Source: Phytohalomonas tamaricis (GTDB taxonomy: Bacteria > Pseudomonadota > Gammaproteobacteria > Pseudomonadales > Halomonadaceae). Taken from it: DNA of 64,000 nt. Below are positions 18,122-26,719 of this stretch, one piece after another. Every line of letters starts with the position of its first letter. Within the stretch, counting starts at the first letter, position 1. The notes beneath the pieces are model-generated. The model searched no databases. It saw nothing but the letters and a program-made list of their open reading frames with translations, and was not told the origin of the DNA. The stretch spans positions 62,001-126,000 of the forward strand of contig NZ_PVRV01000020.1 in the NCBI RefSeq assembly GCF_003012345.1, read 5' to 3'. The translations under genes were made by a program, and so were the position numbers.

Positions 18122-18520
18122 TTACTGCGTAGAAGAGGAGCCCGCCGATTGGCCACTAGGGCCAGACATTGAACTACCGGACTGCATGCCACTTTCTGAG
18201 GTTCTTCCGGTATTGATAGAGGATGAACCTGCTGATTGACCGCTAGAACCGGACATTGAACTACCGGATTGCATGCTACTTCCTGAGGTGCTTCCCGTAT
18301 TGGTAGTAGAAGGCGAACCCGCTGATTGACCGCTAGGGCCGGACATTGAACTACTGGACTGCATACCACTTTCCGGAGTTCTTCCGGTGTTGGTGGAAGA
18401 CGTTTCACTTGAGGCACTGCCAGAAGAAGGCGAACCGCCACCTGATTGGTCCTGACTAGCACAGCCAGCCGTGATCCCACCAATCGCTAACACTGCAAGA
18501 CACAACATTCCCTTTTTCAT
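18122..18520 (-). CDS. Ser/Gly-rich repeat lipoprotein
   Basis: The 132-residue protein has a signal peptide with lipobox ITAGC (Cys20). The mature chain is low-complexity Ser/Gly/Thr and contains three tandem units of 29-30 residues beginning at Asn44, Asn74 and Asn103, each of the form NTGRTxESGMQSGSSMSG followed by PSGQSAGSSS. No globular domain is expected. The start has GGGAG eight bases upstream. Such tails could be flexible spacers in the periplasm or outside the cell; the role is unknown. It is followed by a terminator and two more small lipoprotein genes. Confidence 0.7.
   Translation of the reverse strand: MKKGMLCLAVLAIGGITAGCASQDQSGGGSPSSGSASSETSSTNTGRTPESGMQSSSSMSGPSGQSAGSPSTTNTGSTSGSSMQSGSSMSGSSGQSAGSSSINTGRTSESGMQSGSSMSGPSGQSAGSSSTQ
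18140..18389 (-). repeat. in-frame tandem repeats of 87-90 bp
   Basis: Three degenerate direct repeats encode the 29-30-residue units of the lipoprotein. The spacing is a multiple of three, so the copy number can change without breaking the frame. Confidence 0.8.
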
Positions 18521-18650
18521 GCCATTCTCCCTGTTCTAAATTTCAAAATACGTGTCAATCAGTCGCGTCCAATCTCAACGACCGCCTCCTCAGCGTAGGC
18601 TATTTTTACAACACTAGCCTTTATCAATCTGCTACGAGTAGTCACTGCTG

Positions 18651-20132
18651 CTAGGAGCGTTTCAAACCACGCATGTGAGCTGGAATTGTTACCCGCTCCA
18701 GCACTTCAAAAGCCAGCTCAGTAATAATCGCCAGCATTGCGGCCGGAACAGCGCCGTACAACACAAGTTCATAGTTATTCAGGCTCAGTCCGGTAACAAT
18801 CGGGTCACCCAGACCGCCAGCGCCAATAAATGCCGCCAAGGTTGCCGTGCCAATATTGATGATCGCAGCCGTCTTAATCCCGGTCAGCATGTTGGGCGCC
18901 GCCAGCGGTATCAGAACATGACGAAGCTGCTCACGTTTGGTCAGGCCCATGCCTTTAGCTACACGAGTCAGCAGAGGATCAACGGTCAAAAGCGCTGTAA
19001 TCGCCGCACGCACAATGGGCAATAAGGAATAGAGGAACAGGGCAACGATTGCCGGAAATACCCCAATGCCAAATAGTGGAATCATCAATGCCAACAGCGC
19101 TATTGAAGGTATCGTTTGCAGCAGGCCCGCCACGTAAAGCACTACACGTGAGATACGTGGCATACGATAGACCAGCAGCGACAGTGGCAGACCAACCACA
19201 CAGGCCAGGGCCAGCGCCGACAGCGTCAACTCCAAATGACGAATCAGATCTTCGCCCAATTCATCCCATATCGAGCGGGCCTGGAAACTGCTATCTGCAG
19301 CGATAAGGTTCTCCTCAGTGAGGAACTCATGCGCCACGGAGGAGAAGCTTTTGCCTTCGGCAGACACCTCAGCATTCATGCTTTGCATACGGTTTTCATT
19401 AATAAGACCCGCCAACTGCGACAGACTATAGATTGCTGCCTGGGGCAAATCGGCGCGTATGAAAGGCACGGCTAAGTACTGAGGAAAATAGTTCTGATCA
19501 TCTTCAAGCAAAATCAGATTAAAGCGCTGAAGGTCGCCGTCGGTAGAATAAGCATCGGTCAGATCTATACGCCCATCATTGATCGCCTGGTAAGCGATAC
19601 CATGCTCCAATCCTGTCGGCTGCTGCGGTAGATTGTAGGCACGGCTAAGCCCTTTCCAGCCATCGTCACGCTCGATGAATTCATGCGACAGTCCCAGTCG
19701 CAACTCTGGATGTTCTGCCAAATCACCAATGGTGTGCATTCCCAGCTTTTCGGCTTGCTCGCCCTTCATCGTCAATGCATAGGTATTGTTGAATCCCAAC
19801 GACGGCAAGATGCGTAGATCGCGCTGAGACGCTATAGAATTGAGAGCGTCAATCTCATTGTCATCGGTCTTGAAAATGGTTTGTGCAATCGTGCCGGTAT
19901 ACTCGGGATAAACATCAATTTCACCCCCAGCGAGCGCTTGATAAGACACCACGGTCTGTCCAAGCCCAAAGCGCCGGTCGACATTAAAACCATCGTTTTC
20001 AAGCTTCTGCGCAAAAATCTCACCAAGCAGGTGCCCTTCACGATCAGCCTTGCTGCCAATGGAAATCGTTTCGGCTGCCTGGGCGATACCTGCCGTGAGC
20101 ATTAGGACCATCAACAGAGTTATGCGGATCAT
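18651..20132 (-). CDS. osmoprotectant (glycine betaine / choline type) ABC transporter, substrate-binding protein fused to permease
   Basis: The 493-residue protein joins two transporter parts. Residues 1-20 are a signal peptide (TAGIAQA). About 22-270 form an OpuAC/ProX-like binding domain (ISIGSKADREGHLLGEIFAQ, EIDVYPEYTGT, RIDLTDAYSTDGDL). About 290-485 form an OpuCB/ProW-like membrane domain with several helices and the EAA loop (MGLTKREQLRHVLIPLAAPNM). The binding domain comes first, whereas many known fusions of this class have it after the permease. It overlaps the ATPase gene by four bases (ATGA), so the two form a minimal transporter. The ligand is inferred from family. Confidence 0.88.
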   Translation of the reverse strand: MIRITLLMVLMLTAGIAQAAETISIGSKADREGHLLGEIFAQKLENDGFNVDRRFGLGQTVVSYQALAGGEIDVYPEYTGTIAQTIFKTDDNEIDALNSIASQRDLRILPSLGFNNTYALTMKGEQAEKLGMHTIGDLAEHPELRLGLSHEFIERDDGWKGLSRAYNLPQQPTGLEHGIAYQAINDGRIDLTDAYSTDGDLQRFNLILLEDDQNYFPQYLAVPFIRADLPQAAIYSLSQLAGLINENRMQSMNAEVSAEGKSFSSVAHEFLTEENLIAADSSFQARSIWDELGEDLIRHLELTLSALALACVVGLPLSLLVYRMPRISRVVLYVAGLLQTIPSIALLALMIPLFGIGVFPAIVALFLYSLLPIVRAAITALLTVDPLLTRVAKGMGLTKREQLRHVLIPLAAPNMLTGIKTAAIINIGTATLAAFIGAGGLGDPIVTGLSLNNYELVLYGAVPAAMLAIITELAFEVLERVTIPAHMRGLKRS

Positions 20133-20866
20133 GAACGCGCCTCCATCAGTCGGGACACGTCAGCACTGGCGGGGGCATGCTGTATTTCGTCGGGCGAACC
20201 AGCCTGGAGCACGCGCCCTGGCCCCATCACCACCAGATGATCGGCCAGCTTGATTGCCTCCGCCATGTCATGCGTCACCAATACCACTGCCCGCTTTTCC
20301 TCCTGTTGCAAATACTCAAAGCGTTCATGCACTTCAACACGGGTAATCGGATCGACGGCCGAAAAAGCTTCATCCAGCAATAAGAGTGGCGGCTCAAGCA
20401 TCATTGCCCGGCATAAGCCAACCCGTTGCGCCTGACCACCCGATATCTGATGCGGATAACGTTCCAGCAGAGCTAGATCGAGATCCATCAACGTGAAGAG
20501 CTTCTCGATGCGCGCCTGCCGTCGTGACTGATCCCATTTCTCAAGCGTGGCAAGCAATTGGACGTTATCGCGTACGCGTAGATGCGGCATCAGTCCGATC
20601 TGCTGTACGGCATAGCCGATGCGGCGCCGGACTGCAGGAAGATGATCGTAGTCCAGCGGCTTGCCAAAGACGGTCACTTCGCCTCGATCAGGGCACAGCA
20701 GACCATTGATCAGATTGAGCAGCGTCGACTTGCCACAGCCACTCGCGCCAACGATGGCAGTCACTGCATGATCGGGAAGTTCCAAGTTAATTCCTTCAAA
20801 CAGACGCTGGCTATCAAAGCCTTTATATAGATCACGAAAGCCTACCGCAGGTGCGGTTCCATTCAT
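20129..20866 (-). CDS. osmoprotectant ABC transporter ATP-binding protein
   Basis: This 245-residue ATPase powers the fused permease/binding protein translationally coupled downstream. It has Walker A GASGCGKST near 39-47, the signature ISGGQAQRVGL, Walker B LLLLDEAFSAVDP and the switch His in VLVTHDMAEA. It resembles OpuCA/ProV but ends soon after the ATPase core, with no CBS domains, so the ionic-strength sensor known from OpuA is missing. AAGGGA precedes the start by seven bases. A 19-bp palindrome sits 46 nt upstream of the start codon. Confidence 0.92.
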   Translation of the reverse strand: MNGTAPAVGFRDLYKGFDSQRLFEGINLELPDHAVTAIVGASGCGKSTLLNLINGLLCPDRGEVTVFGKPLDYDHLPAVRRRIGYAVQQIGLMPHLRVRDNVQLLATLEKWDQSRRQARIEKLFTLMDLDLALLERYPHQISGGQAQRVGLCRAMMLEPPLLLLDEAFSAVDPITRVEVHERFEYLQQEEKRAVVLVTHDMAEAIKLADHLVVMGPGRVLQAGSPDEIQHAPASADVSRLMEARS

Positions 20867-20911
20867 GGCAGAATCCCTTGCACTAATAATGAAGTGTGTG
20901 ACGATTATTGC

Positions 20912-20930
20912 TTTTACAATTTTTGTAAAA
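20912..20930. promoter_or_regulatory. 19-bp perfect palindrome, candidate operator of the osmoprotectant transporter
   Basis: TTTTACAA-TTT-TTGTAAAA is fully symmetrical and lies 46-64 nt upstream of the ATPase start codon, where the promoter should be. The form suits a dimeric helix-turn-helix repressor; the protein is not identifiable from this window. Confidence 0.55.
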
Positions 20931-21132
20931 CCAGTGTGCTGCAGCTATTAACAACATGACAAGTTATCGAATGCTGGCTGCAGTATAAACGGATGTCAGC
21001 CGTAGGCTCGTAGGCCATCGACAAATCCAGAAGAGAGACTGGAACACCAAAATTTATCTGGTTGCCGCAGATATCCATGGATCGAGCTTATGAAGAAGGT
21101 AAGGCGCGTACTGCGTCCAAAACGCGGGCATG

Positions 21133-21177
21133 AAAAAAATAGGCGGCGATGCGTAAGCTCCGCCACCTGTTTTTTGT
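21133..21177. terminator. imperfect hairpin with flanking T-runs
   Basis: GGCGG-cgatgcgtaagct-CCGCC has seven T on the minus side and six on the plus side. It could end transcription of the esterase-like gene, whose stop codon is about 70 nt away. Confidence 0.4.
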
Positions 21178-21244
21178 CATTTCGTTAATATCTTTCGGAC
21201 TGCTTTCAGCCGAAGATTAAATATAAAAATATAACGGTATAACC

Positions 21245-22597
21245 TTAGACGCCGAAGGGATAAGTATCAGGCATGCCCACGGGCATATCTCGGTCAAGCG
21301 GCGTTACTGCACGGGTCTGTTCGAACCATACGTAGGCATCAAACTGCTCCGGCAGTACTGCCTTGAAATAGTGGCTGTAATACTCGGTATCCGGCCGATA
21401 GATGACGCCAATCGCCCGTTCTAGCCGCGGCTCGGCGAGCACTTCGCGGACCTCCTGACGCTCCGAGCCGCACAGATCGGTCAGCGAGCAAGGAATGCCG
21501 GTCTGCAGGAAGACCTGCTCATAGGAATCAGCCCGCGACGGCACCACGTCCTTGATCCTCACCGGCTCGTCCCAGTTGTCAGCGGCGGCCACGGTACCGG
21601 AATCCGTGCCGAAGCCGATCAGCACCGCCTCGTCGCCAAAAGCGGTCTTGGCCAGCTCGCCAATATTGAACTGGCCCTGCCATCCCATTTCGGTGGCGGA
21701 GGCGTTGCCGATGTGCGAGTTGTGTGCCCAGACGATGACCTTGGCGTCGCGCCCCTTGGCGCGCATCAGCTGCTGCAGAGTGTCGAACATGTGGCGGTCG
21801 CGCAGGTTCCATGACTCAGTCGAGCCGCGATACATCAGGCGGTAGTACTGCTCAGCGGCCCGGACAATGCGCGCATTTTGGGCAGCATCGAAGTAGTCCT
21901 CACCACTATCATCACCATCATACTCAAGACGCTTTCCAATCAGTTGTTCTAGCTGGGCTATGACGGCGTCTTCACATGGATCACGATCGCCCATCATCAC
22001 CGCATGGCCATAGTAGGCCGGATCGGACTGCCACGGGGTCAAACACTCGTAGCGCTTGCGTGCCTGTAGCGCTGCCTCGGGGTCGACCTGCTCAAGATAG
22101 TCTATGACCTGTCCCATCGAGCTACGCAGGCTATAGACATCGAGGCCGCGAAACTGGGTGCGCTGCTCGAACGGCAACTGCTCGTTATGGGTGCGCAGCC
22201 AATCAACGAAATCGTGCACTTCCTCGTTGCGCCACATCCAGGTTGGAAAGCGGGCAAATGCCTCTTCTTCACTAGTCATGGCCTGACGATGGCGCACGTA
22301 GCGGTCAATGCGGTTGGCATCCGGCCAGTCAGCTTCGACAGCAACAATATTGAAGCCGTGATGCTCGATGAGATAACGCGAGATAGCCGCTCGGGCGCGG
22401 TAAAACTCCGAGCTACCATGCGAGGCCTCGCCTAGCATCACGACGCGGGCGTCAGAGAAGCTCTCGAACATGGCACCGAAAGCCACTGGGTCATCCAATG
22501 AGGGCAACGGCACACAGACATGGCGAATCCGGTCCGCAGCCTCTTCTGCCGAGAATGAATGATGCATTAATCGTGTCGCATTCCTGCTGGTCATCAT
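21245..22597 (-). CDS. erythromycin esterase family protein
   Basis: The 450-residue protein belongs to the Ere/succinoglycan-biosynthesis-like hydrolase family. It keeps the conserved acidic/His core: MLGEASHGSSEF with Glu57 and His60, VAVEADWPDANRID with Glu88, a middle FRGLDVYSLRSS block and WAHNSHIGNA. There is no signal peptide. AAGGAGG precedes two adjacent ATG codons (22597, 22594); the second has the better spacing. Family members include macrolide esterases but most chromosomal copies have unknown substrates, so resistance should not be assumed. It stands alone, away from known resistance genes. Confidence 0.85.
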   Translation of the reverse strand: MMTSRNATRLMHHSFSAEEAADRIRHVCVPLPSLDDPVAFGAMFESFSDARVVMLGEASHGSSEFYRARAAISRYLIEHHGFNIVAVEADWPDANRIDRYVRHRQAMTSEEEAFARFPTWMWRNEEVHDFVDWLRTHNEQLPFEQRTQFRGLDVYSLRSSMGQVIDYLEQVDPEAALQARKRYECLTPWQSDPAYYGHAVMMGDRDPCEDAVIAQLEQLIGKRLEYDGDDSGEDYFDAAQNARIVRAAEQYYRLMYRGSTESWNLRDRHMFDTLQQLMRAKGRDAKVIVWAHNSHIGNASATEMGWQGQFNIGELAKTAFGDEAVLIGFGTDSGTVAAADNWDEPVRIKDVVPSRADSYEQVFLQTGIPCSLTDLCGSERQEVREVLAEPRLERAIGVIYRPDTEYYSHYFKAVLPEQFDAYVWFEQTRAVTPLDRDMPVGMPDTYPFGV

Positions 22598-22932
22598 TGC
22601 CTCCTTCGCTACGCTTTCCTATGACCCTGCTTCGAAAAGCTCCCACTGAGTAGTTAAATGTTTATATGTCACTGTAGACATAACATGCCTACTCCTCCCC
22701 CTGTTCCTGTGCATGATTTGATTCTCGATTGCTAAACAAAACTCAAACGATCAGAGCGAAATACCCACCAACACCTGTTCCGCAACAGCTATCACCAATA
22801 CTTGACTAAACCTGCCATCCAGCAACCGTTCTGCATGTTTAGCCGAACGTGCATAGGTTTTTATTTAACAGAGACTAATATCTTGCTGGCTTTATATAAA
22901 AAATTGATAAAACCAAACCCGCAGGTAAGCGC
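22598..22932. other. 335-bp AT-rich intergenic region
   Basis: It separates the divergent esterase-like and acyltransferase genes. The side next to the acyltransferase is AT-rich (TTTATATAAAAAATTG near 22894). I see no clear hexamer pair, hairpin or ORF with a supported start. Confidence 0.5.
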
Positions 22933-23994
22933 ATGCCAACTCATTCCCGCTCAAAACGCATCGATTGGGTCGATGCAGCTAAAGGCACCTGCATTCTGCT
23001 TGTAGTGCTTTACCACACAACCTTCTTTATTTTTGGCGCAGGCGCTTTGACTGACACGTTAGGCTATAAAATCTGGGTAGTCGGCGTTACTGCATTAACG
23101 CCGTTAAGGATGCCTTTATTCTTTATGATTTCGGGCTTTTTGGCCTATTCATCGGTTTTTTCTCGCAGTTGGCAACAAACGTTTCGCCCACGCATAGCTA
23201 CTATGCTGTGGCTATACCTACTCTGGATGGCAGCATACTGGGGATTTGGTAACCTCATCAGCGAATACGGCAATCCCGCTGTTATTCCAGACAGTGATCC
23301 TCTGCCCACGACCATTAGCGGTTTTATATGGAAAGCTTTCAGTGGTAGCAGTGGTCTCTGGTACCTTTATGCACTGGCCATCTACTTTGTGATCTGTAAA
23401 GCCTTACGAGAGATGGCCATACCCACACTCATCGCATTCGCCCTGGCTGAAGCATTTACAGGAATAATGAAGGATGTATGGCATGCGAGCAGTCTGATCG
23501 AGAATGGTGTTTTTTTTGCTTTTGGCTGTTTTGGACGCAATTTCATCATGCGTCATTTCAGCGAGTTCCACGCCAAGCGATTTTTCTTGCTGGCAATAGT
23601 TGCAGTAGTCCCGATGCCCATCGTTGCAAAATATGATCTGCTGACCGTCCCCGGGGTAAAACTATTGCTAGCGTTTGCCATAGTGTTTGCCGCCATCGAC
23701 TTGTTTGCGCTGCTGACTACGTATCTCAATCTACGTCTGCTATGTGCTGTCGGACGCCAGACATTACCCATCTATGTCATGCACATGTTTTTTGTACTAA
23801 CAAGTGCCTTGATTATCATTCCGCTTGAACTTGAAGGCGTTGCCGCTGAACTGCTGGCATTTATCGGGCCTCCCTTGCTCACCCTCATGAACGCCATCCT
23901 GTGTCTGGCCTTGCATGCACTGCTGAATCGTCGCTTAGGGAAAGCGCTGTTTACTTTCCCATCGCGTTCTTTTCTCTTTCGTACTGCCTATTAA
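22933..23994 (+). CDS. acyltransferase family 3 membrane protein
   Basis: The 353-residue integral membrane protein has about ten hydrophobic segments and the family-3 acyltransferase signatures. DAAKGTCILLVVLYHTTFF carries the conserved His of helix 1, and RPRIATMLWLYLLW carries the conserved Arg before the next helix. These enzymes O-acylate exported sugars, LPS, peptidoglycan or lipids. There is no SGNH domain. Nothing nearby names the acceptor. AGGT precedes the ATG. The gene appears to be transcribed alone. Confidence 0.85.
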   Translation: MPTHSRSKRIDWVDAAKGTCILLVVLYHTTFFIFGAGALTDTLGYKIWVVGVTALTPLRMPLFFMISGFLAYSSVFSRSWQQTFRPRIATMLWLYLLWMAAYWGFGNLISEYGNPAVIPDSDPLPTTISGFIWKAFSGSSGLWYLYALAIYFVICKALREMAIPTLIAFALAEAFTGIMKDVWHASSLIENGVFFAFGCFGRNFIMRHFSEFHAKRFFLLAIVAVVPMPIVAKYDLLTVPGVKLLLAFAIVFAAIDLFALLTTYLNLRLLCAVGRQTLPIYVMHMFFVLTSALIIIPLELEGVAAELLAFIGPPLLTLMNAILCLALHALLNRRLGKALFTFPSRSFLFRTAY

Positions 23995-24036
23995 GGATCA
24001 AACGAAACTGAACCTGTTGAAATGACTTGCTTCAAT

Positions 24037-24082
24037 AGGACAAGCATCGGCTATTTCGCTGGCGAGCGGGGACGCTTGTCCT
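24037..24082. repeat. 46-bp inverted repeat (REP-like or terminator)
   Basis: AGGACAAGC and GCTTGTCCT form nine-base arms. Between them lies a smaller symmetrical TCGC-tg-GCGA. No T-run follows either arm. It sits 43 nt after the acyltransferase stop. I found only one copy here, so whether it is a dispersed palindromic element cannot be judged. Confidence 0.4.
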
Positions 24083-24253
24083 GAACATGTACTCCTAGAA
24101 AAGGTCTTGGCACGAAGCGTCATAACACGCATGCGCGTTATCGTTATGGCTGTTAATGTCTACACTGGAAACAGACATTGCAGTTTTTCATTGTTCATTT
24201 ACCTACTCACTGGCCCTAAACCTAACATGGCCAAAGGGACTTAAGAGGATGCC

Positions 24254-25093
24254 ATGCCAAGCGATAATCTTCGCCAGACTCAACAGGACATCATCAAAGC
24301 GCTGAACGTCCAGCCTCCTTTTGAAACTGACAACGCCGTCCATAATGAAATCAACAGACGCGTCGCGTTTATCGCCGACGCCATGCTTAACTCGAACACC
24401 AAGACCCTCGTTTTGGGGATAAGCGGTGGCGTGGATTCAACCACGGCGGGCATGTTGGCGCAGCGTGCGGTAGAACGCTTACGTTCTCAGGGTCACGAGG
24501 AAATGCGCTTTATTGCCGTACGTCTGCCACATAAAGTACAAAAAGATGAAGACGATGCTCAGCTGGCCATAGACACCATCAAGCCGGATGAAACCGAAAC
24601 GGTCAATATTGGCGACGCCGTTGATGGCTTAGCTGCTGCAGTGCAGCCGTTGCAGAATCTATCGCCCGAAGCACGTGACTTTGCGCTTGGCAACGTCAAG
24701 GCGCGGATGCGCATGATCGCACAATATACTATCGCCAATGCGCGCAATGGCTTGGTGATCGGCACTGATCATGCCGCTGAAGCCGTGATGGGATTTTTCA
24801 CTAAGTTTGGTGATGGCGCTTGTGACTTGGCCCCGCTGGGTGGGTTAGTCAAAGATCAAGTGCGTGCCCTCGCCAAAGCGATGGGCGCACCTGAAAAACT
24901 CCATCAGAAGGTACCAACCGCTGACCTTGAAGAGCTTAATCCTGGTCGACCTGATGAGGACGCCTACGGCGTTACTTACCAGGACATCGATCGATTCCTG
25001 CATGGGCAGGATGTCTCAGACGATGTCGCGGAAATTATCATTCAGAAATATTTCAGCACTCAGCATAAGCGTGACGTTCCGCCTACTCCATAA
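24254..25093 (+). CDS. nadE: ammonia-dependent NAD+ synthetase
   Basis: NadE performs the last step of NAD synthesis, amidating deamido-NAD with ammonia and ATP. The 279 residues are typical of the ammonia-dependent form with no glutaminase domain. The PP-loop [29 protein letters not shown] and [14 protein letters not shown] motifs are present, as are the C-terminal lysines of [17 protein letters not shown] precedes the start. A strong terminator at 25133-25156 ends the gene. Confidence 0.96.
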   Translation: MPSDNLRQTQQDIIKALNVQPPFETDNAVHNEINRRVAFIADAMLNSNTKTLVLGISGGVDSTTAGMLAQRAVERLRSQGHEEMRFIAVRLPHKVQKDEDDAQLAIDTIKPDETETVNIGDAVDGLAAAVQPLQNLSPEARDFALGNVKARMRMIAQYTIANARNGLVIGTDHAAEAVMGFFTKFGDGACDLAPLGGLVKDQVRALAKAMGAPEKLHQKVPTADLEELNPGRPDEDAYGVTYQDIDRFLHGQDVSDDVAEIIIQKYFSTQHKRDVPPTP

Positions 25094-25132
25094 AGTTGGG
25101 CAAGCCGATAACGGCAAGGCAGCGAGCTATCG

Positions 25133-25156
25133 AAACGGGGGCAACAGCCCCCGTTT
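25133..25156. terminator. bidirectional terminator between nadE and the CoA-transferase gene
   Basis: A ten-pair stem, AAACGGGGGC-aaca-GCCCCCGTTT, lies between the two convergent genes. Confidence 0.75.
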
Positions 25157-25174
25157 TGGGGTTAATAGACGCTA

Positions 25175-26719
25175 TCAGATTGAGCTTTTTTCGCTGTTGG
25201 CGCTAATCAACGCTTCGGCTACTGAGCGCATTGATCCCTGCTGCTGGGCAGCCTGATGCCACGAAAGCGCCTTTTCGAGACAGTGTGGCGTTTGTCCACC
25301 ACGCTGACAGGCTTCTTCGAAATAGGCATTAAGCGCCGTGCGATAGAAGGGATCGGCACAGTTATCGATAATGACTCTGGCGCGCTCACGCGGCGCCAAG
25401 CCGCGCAGATCGGCCAAACCATGCTCGGATACCAGCACATCGACATCGTGCTCGTTATGATCGACATGACTGACAAACGGCACGAAACTCGACAGGGCAC
25501 CATCCTTAGCCGTCGACTTGGTGATGAACACTGATAATTGGCCGTTACGTGCGAAATCTCCTGAACCACCGATCCCATTCATCATCTGCGTGCCATTGAC
25601 ATGAGTGGAGTTGACGTTGCCATAAATATCGGCTTCCAGCGCCGTATTGATCGCAATAATCCCCAACCGCCTGACAATGCCGGGATGATTCGACAGCTCT
25701 TGAGGCCGCAGCACAATCCGGTCACGATAGTGATCGAGGTTGTTCCACACATGTTTGCCGCATTTCTCTGAAAGCGTAATGGAGCTTCCCGAGGCGAATA
25801 CCATCTTGCCGCTGTCGAGCAGGTTGAAGGTACTGTCCTGCAGCACTTCGGAGTACATGGTCAGGTTCTCGAAGGGGCTATCGATCAAGCCGTTCATGAC
25901 TGCGTTGGCCATCGTGCCGATGCCCGCCTGCAACGGCAGCAAGGAGGAGGATAGCCGCCCAGCCTTAACTTCTTTCTCGAAGAAACGGATCAAATGCCGA
26001 GCAATCTGCTGGGTATCTTCATTGGGCTGCTGAACGTTAGACGGACTATCCTGCCCTTCGGTCAACACAATGGCCGCAATCTTGTCAGGATTAATCGGGA
26101 TATAGGGCGTCCCAATGCGGCTGTCAGATGCTGTGATGGGAATCGGTTCACGACGCGGTCGCATCTGCGGAATATAGATGTCATGCAGGCCTATCAGGGC
26201 CTCAGGTGTCGACAGGTTCAGCTCCACGATGACCTTGTCAGCCAAAATAGCAAAACTGGCTGAATTGCCTACCGAGGCGGTCGGCACAATACCACCGTCT
26301 TCAGTGATAGCGCTGGCCTCGATGATCGCAATATCGAGCTTGCCAAGCTGCTTGTTCCTGAGTAGTTCTACAGTTTCGGAAAGATGCTGATCAATGAACA
26401 TCACCTCACCGCTGTTGATCGCCCGGCGCAGGGTAGTATCAACCTGAAACGGCATACGCCGAGCCAGCACATTGGCCTCGGTCAGCTGCTTATCAATATC
26501 ATTACCCAATGAGGCGCCCGTCATCAGAGTAATCTTGAGCGGGTCATGCTTCGCCCGGCGAGCCAGCGCCATCGGGACTTCCTTGGCTTCTCCCGCGCGG
26601 GTAAAGCCACTCATACCAATAACCATGCCATCGTCAATCATTGCTGCAGCTTCGTCAGCCGACATCACACGATCCTGCCAGCCTGCCAGTTGGCAACGCT
26701 GCTCCGCCAGTGCTTTCAT
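25175..26719 (-). CDS. succinyl-CoA:acetate CoA-transferase / acetyl-CoA hydrolase family
   Basis: The 514-residue class I CoA-transferase matches AarC/Cat1-type succinyl-CoA:acetate transferases. Visible signatures are GMSGFTRAGEAKEVP near the N-terminus, LQAGIGTMANAV, the catalytic-Glu block ENLTMYSEVLQDS, FASGSSITLS, HVNGTQMMNGIGGSGDFARN and EHGLADLRGLAPRERA. It would convert acetate to acetyl-CoA at the expense of succinyl-CoA, feeding a modified TCA cycle as in Acetobacter, where it protects against acetic acid. I prefer the ATG at 26719 over a GTG at 26725. It is not in an operon. Confidence 0.88.
   Translation of the reverse strand: MKALAEQRCQLAGWQDRVMSADEAAAMIDDGMVIGMSGFTRAGEAKEVPMALARRAKHDPLKITLMTGASLGNDIDKQLTEANVLARRMPFQVDTTLRRAINSGEVMFIDQHLSETVELLRNKQLGKLDIAIIEASAITEDGGIVPTASVGNSASFAILADKVIVELNLSTPEALIGLHDIYIPQMRPRREPIPITASDSRIGTPYIPINPDKIAAIVLTEGQDSPSNVQQPNEDTQQIARHLIRFFEKEVKAGRLSSSLLPLQAGIGTMANAVMNGLIDSPFENLTMYSEVLQDSTFNLLDSGKMVFASGSSITLSEKCGKHVWNNLDHYRDRIVLRPQELSNHPGIVRRLGIIAINTALEADIYGNVNSTHVNGTQMMNGIGGSGDFARNGQLSVFITKSTAKDGALSSFVPFVSHVDHNEHDVDVLVSEHGLADLRGLAPRERARVIIDNCADPFYRTALNAYFEEACQRGGQTPHCLEKALSWHQAAQQQGSMRSVAEALISANSEKSSI

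Larger units (their letters stand above)
20867..21244. other. 378-bp intergenic region between the ABC operon and the esterase-like gene
   Basis: It contains the 19-bp palindrome described separately and, towards the esterase-like gene, two hairpins. The first is GGCGG / CCGCC at about 21142-21164, flanked by T-runs on both strands. The second is TTCGG-a-CTG-cttt-CAG-CCGAA at 21194-21214. No credible ORF is seen. Confidence 0.6.

Noticed and set aside
18140-18389. Tandem repeats considered as a CRISPR array
   Set aside because: The repeats are adjacent, degenerate, of 87-90 bp and in frame with a lipoprotein; there are no unique spacers or cas genes.
22802-23005. 67-codon ORF before the acyltransferase gene
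   Set aside because: It has no ribosome-binding site, overlaps the acyltransferase start, and its sequence resembles no protein.
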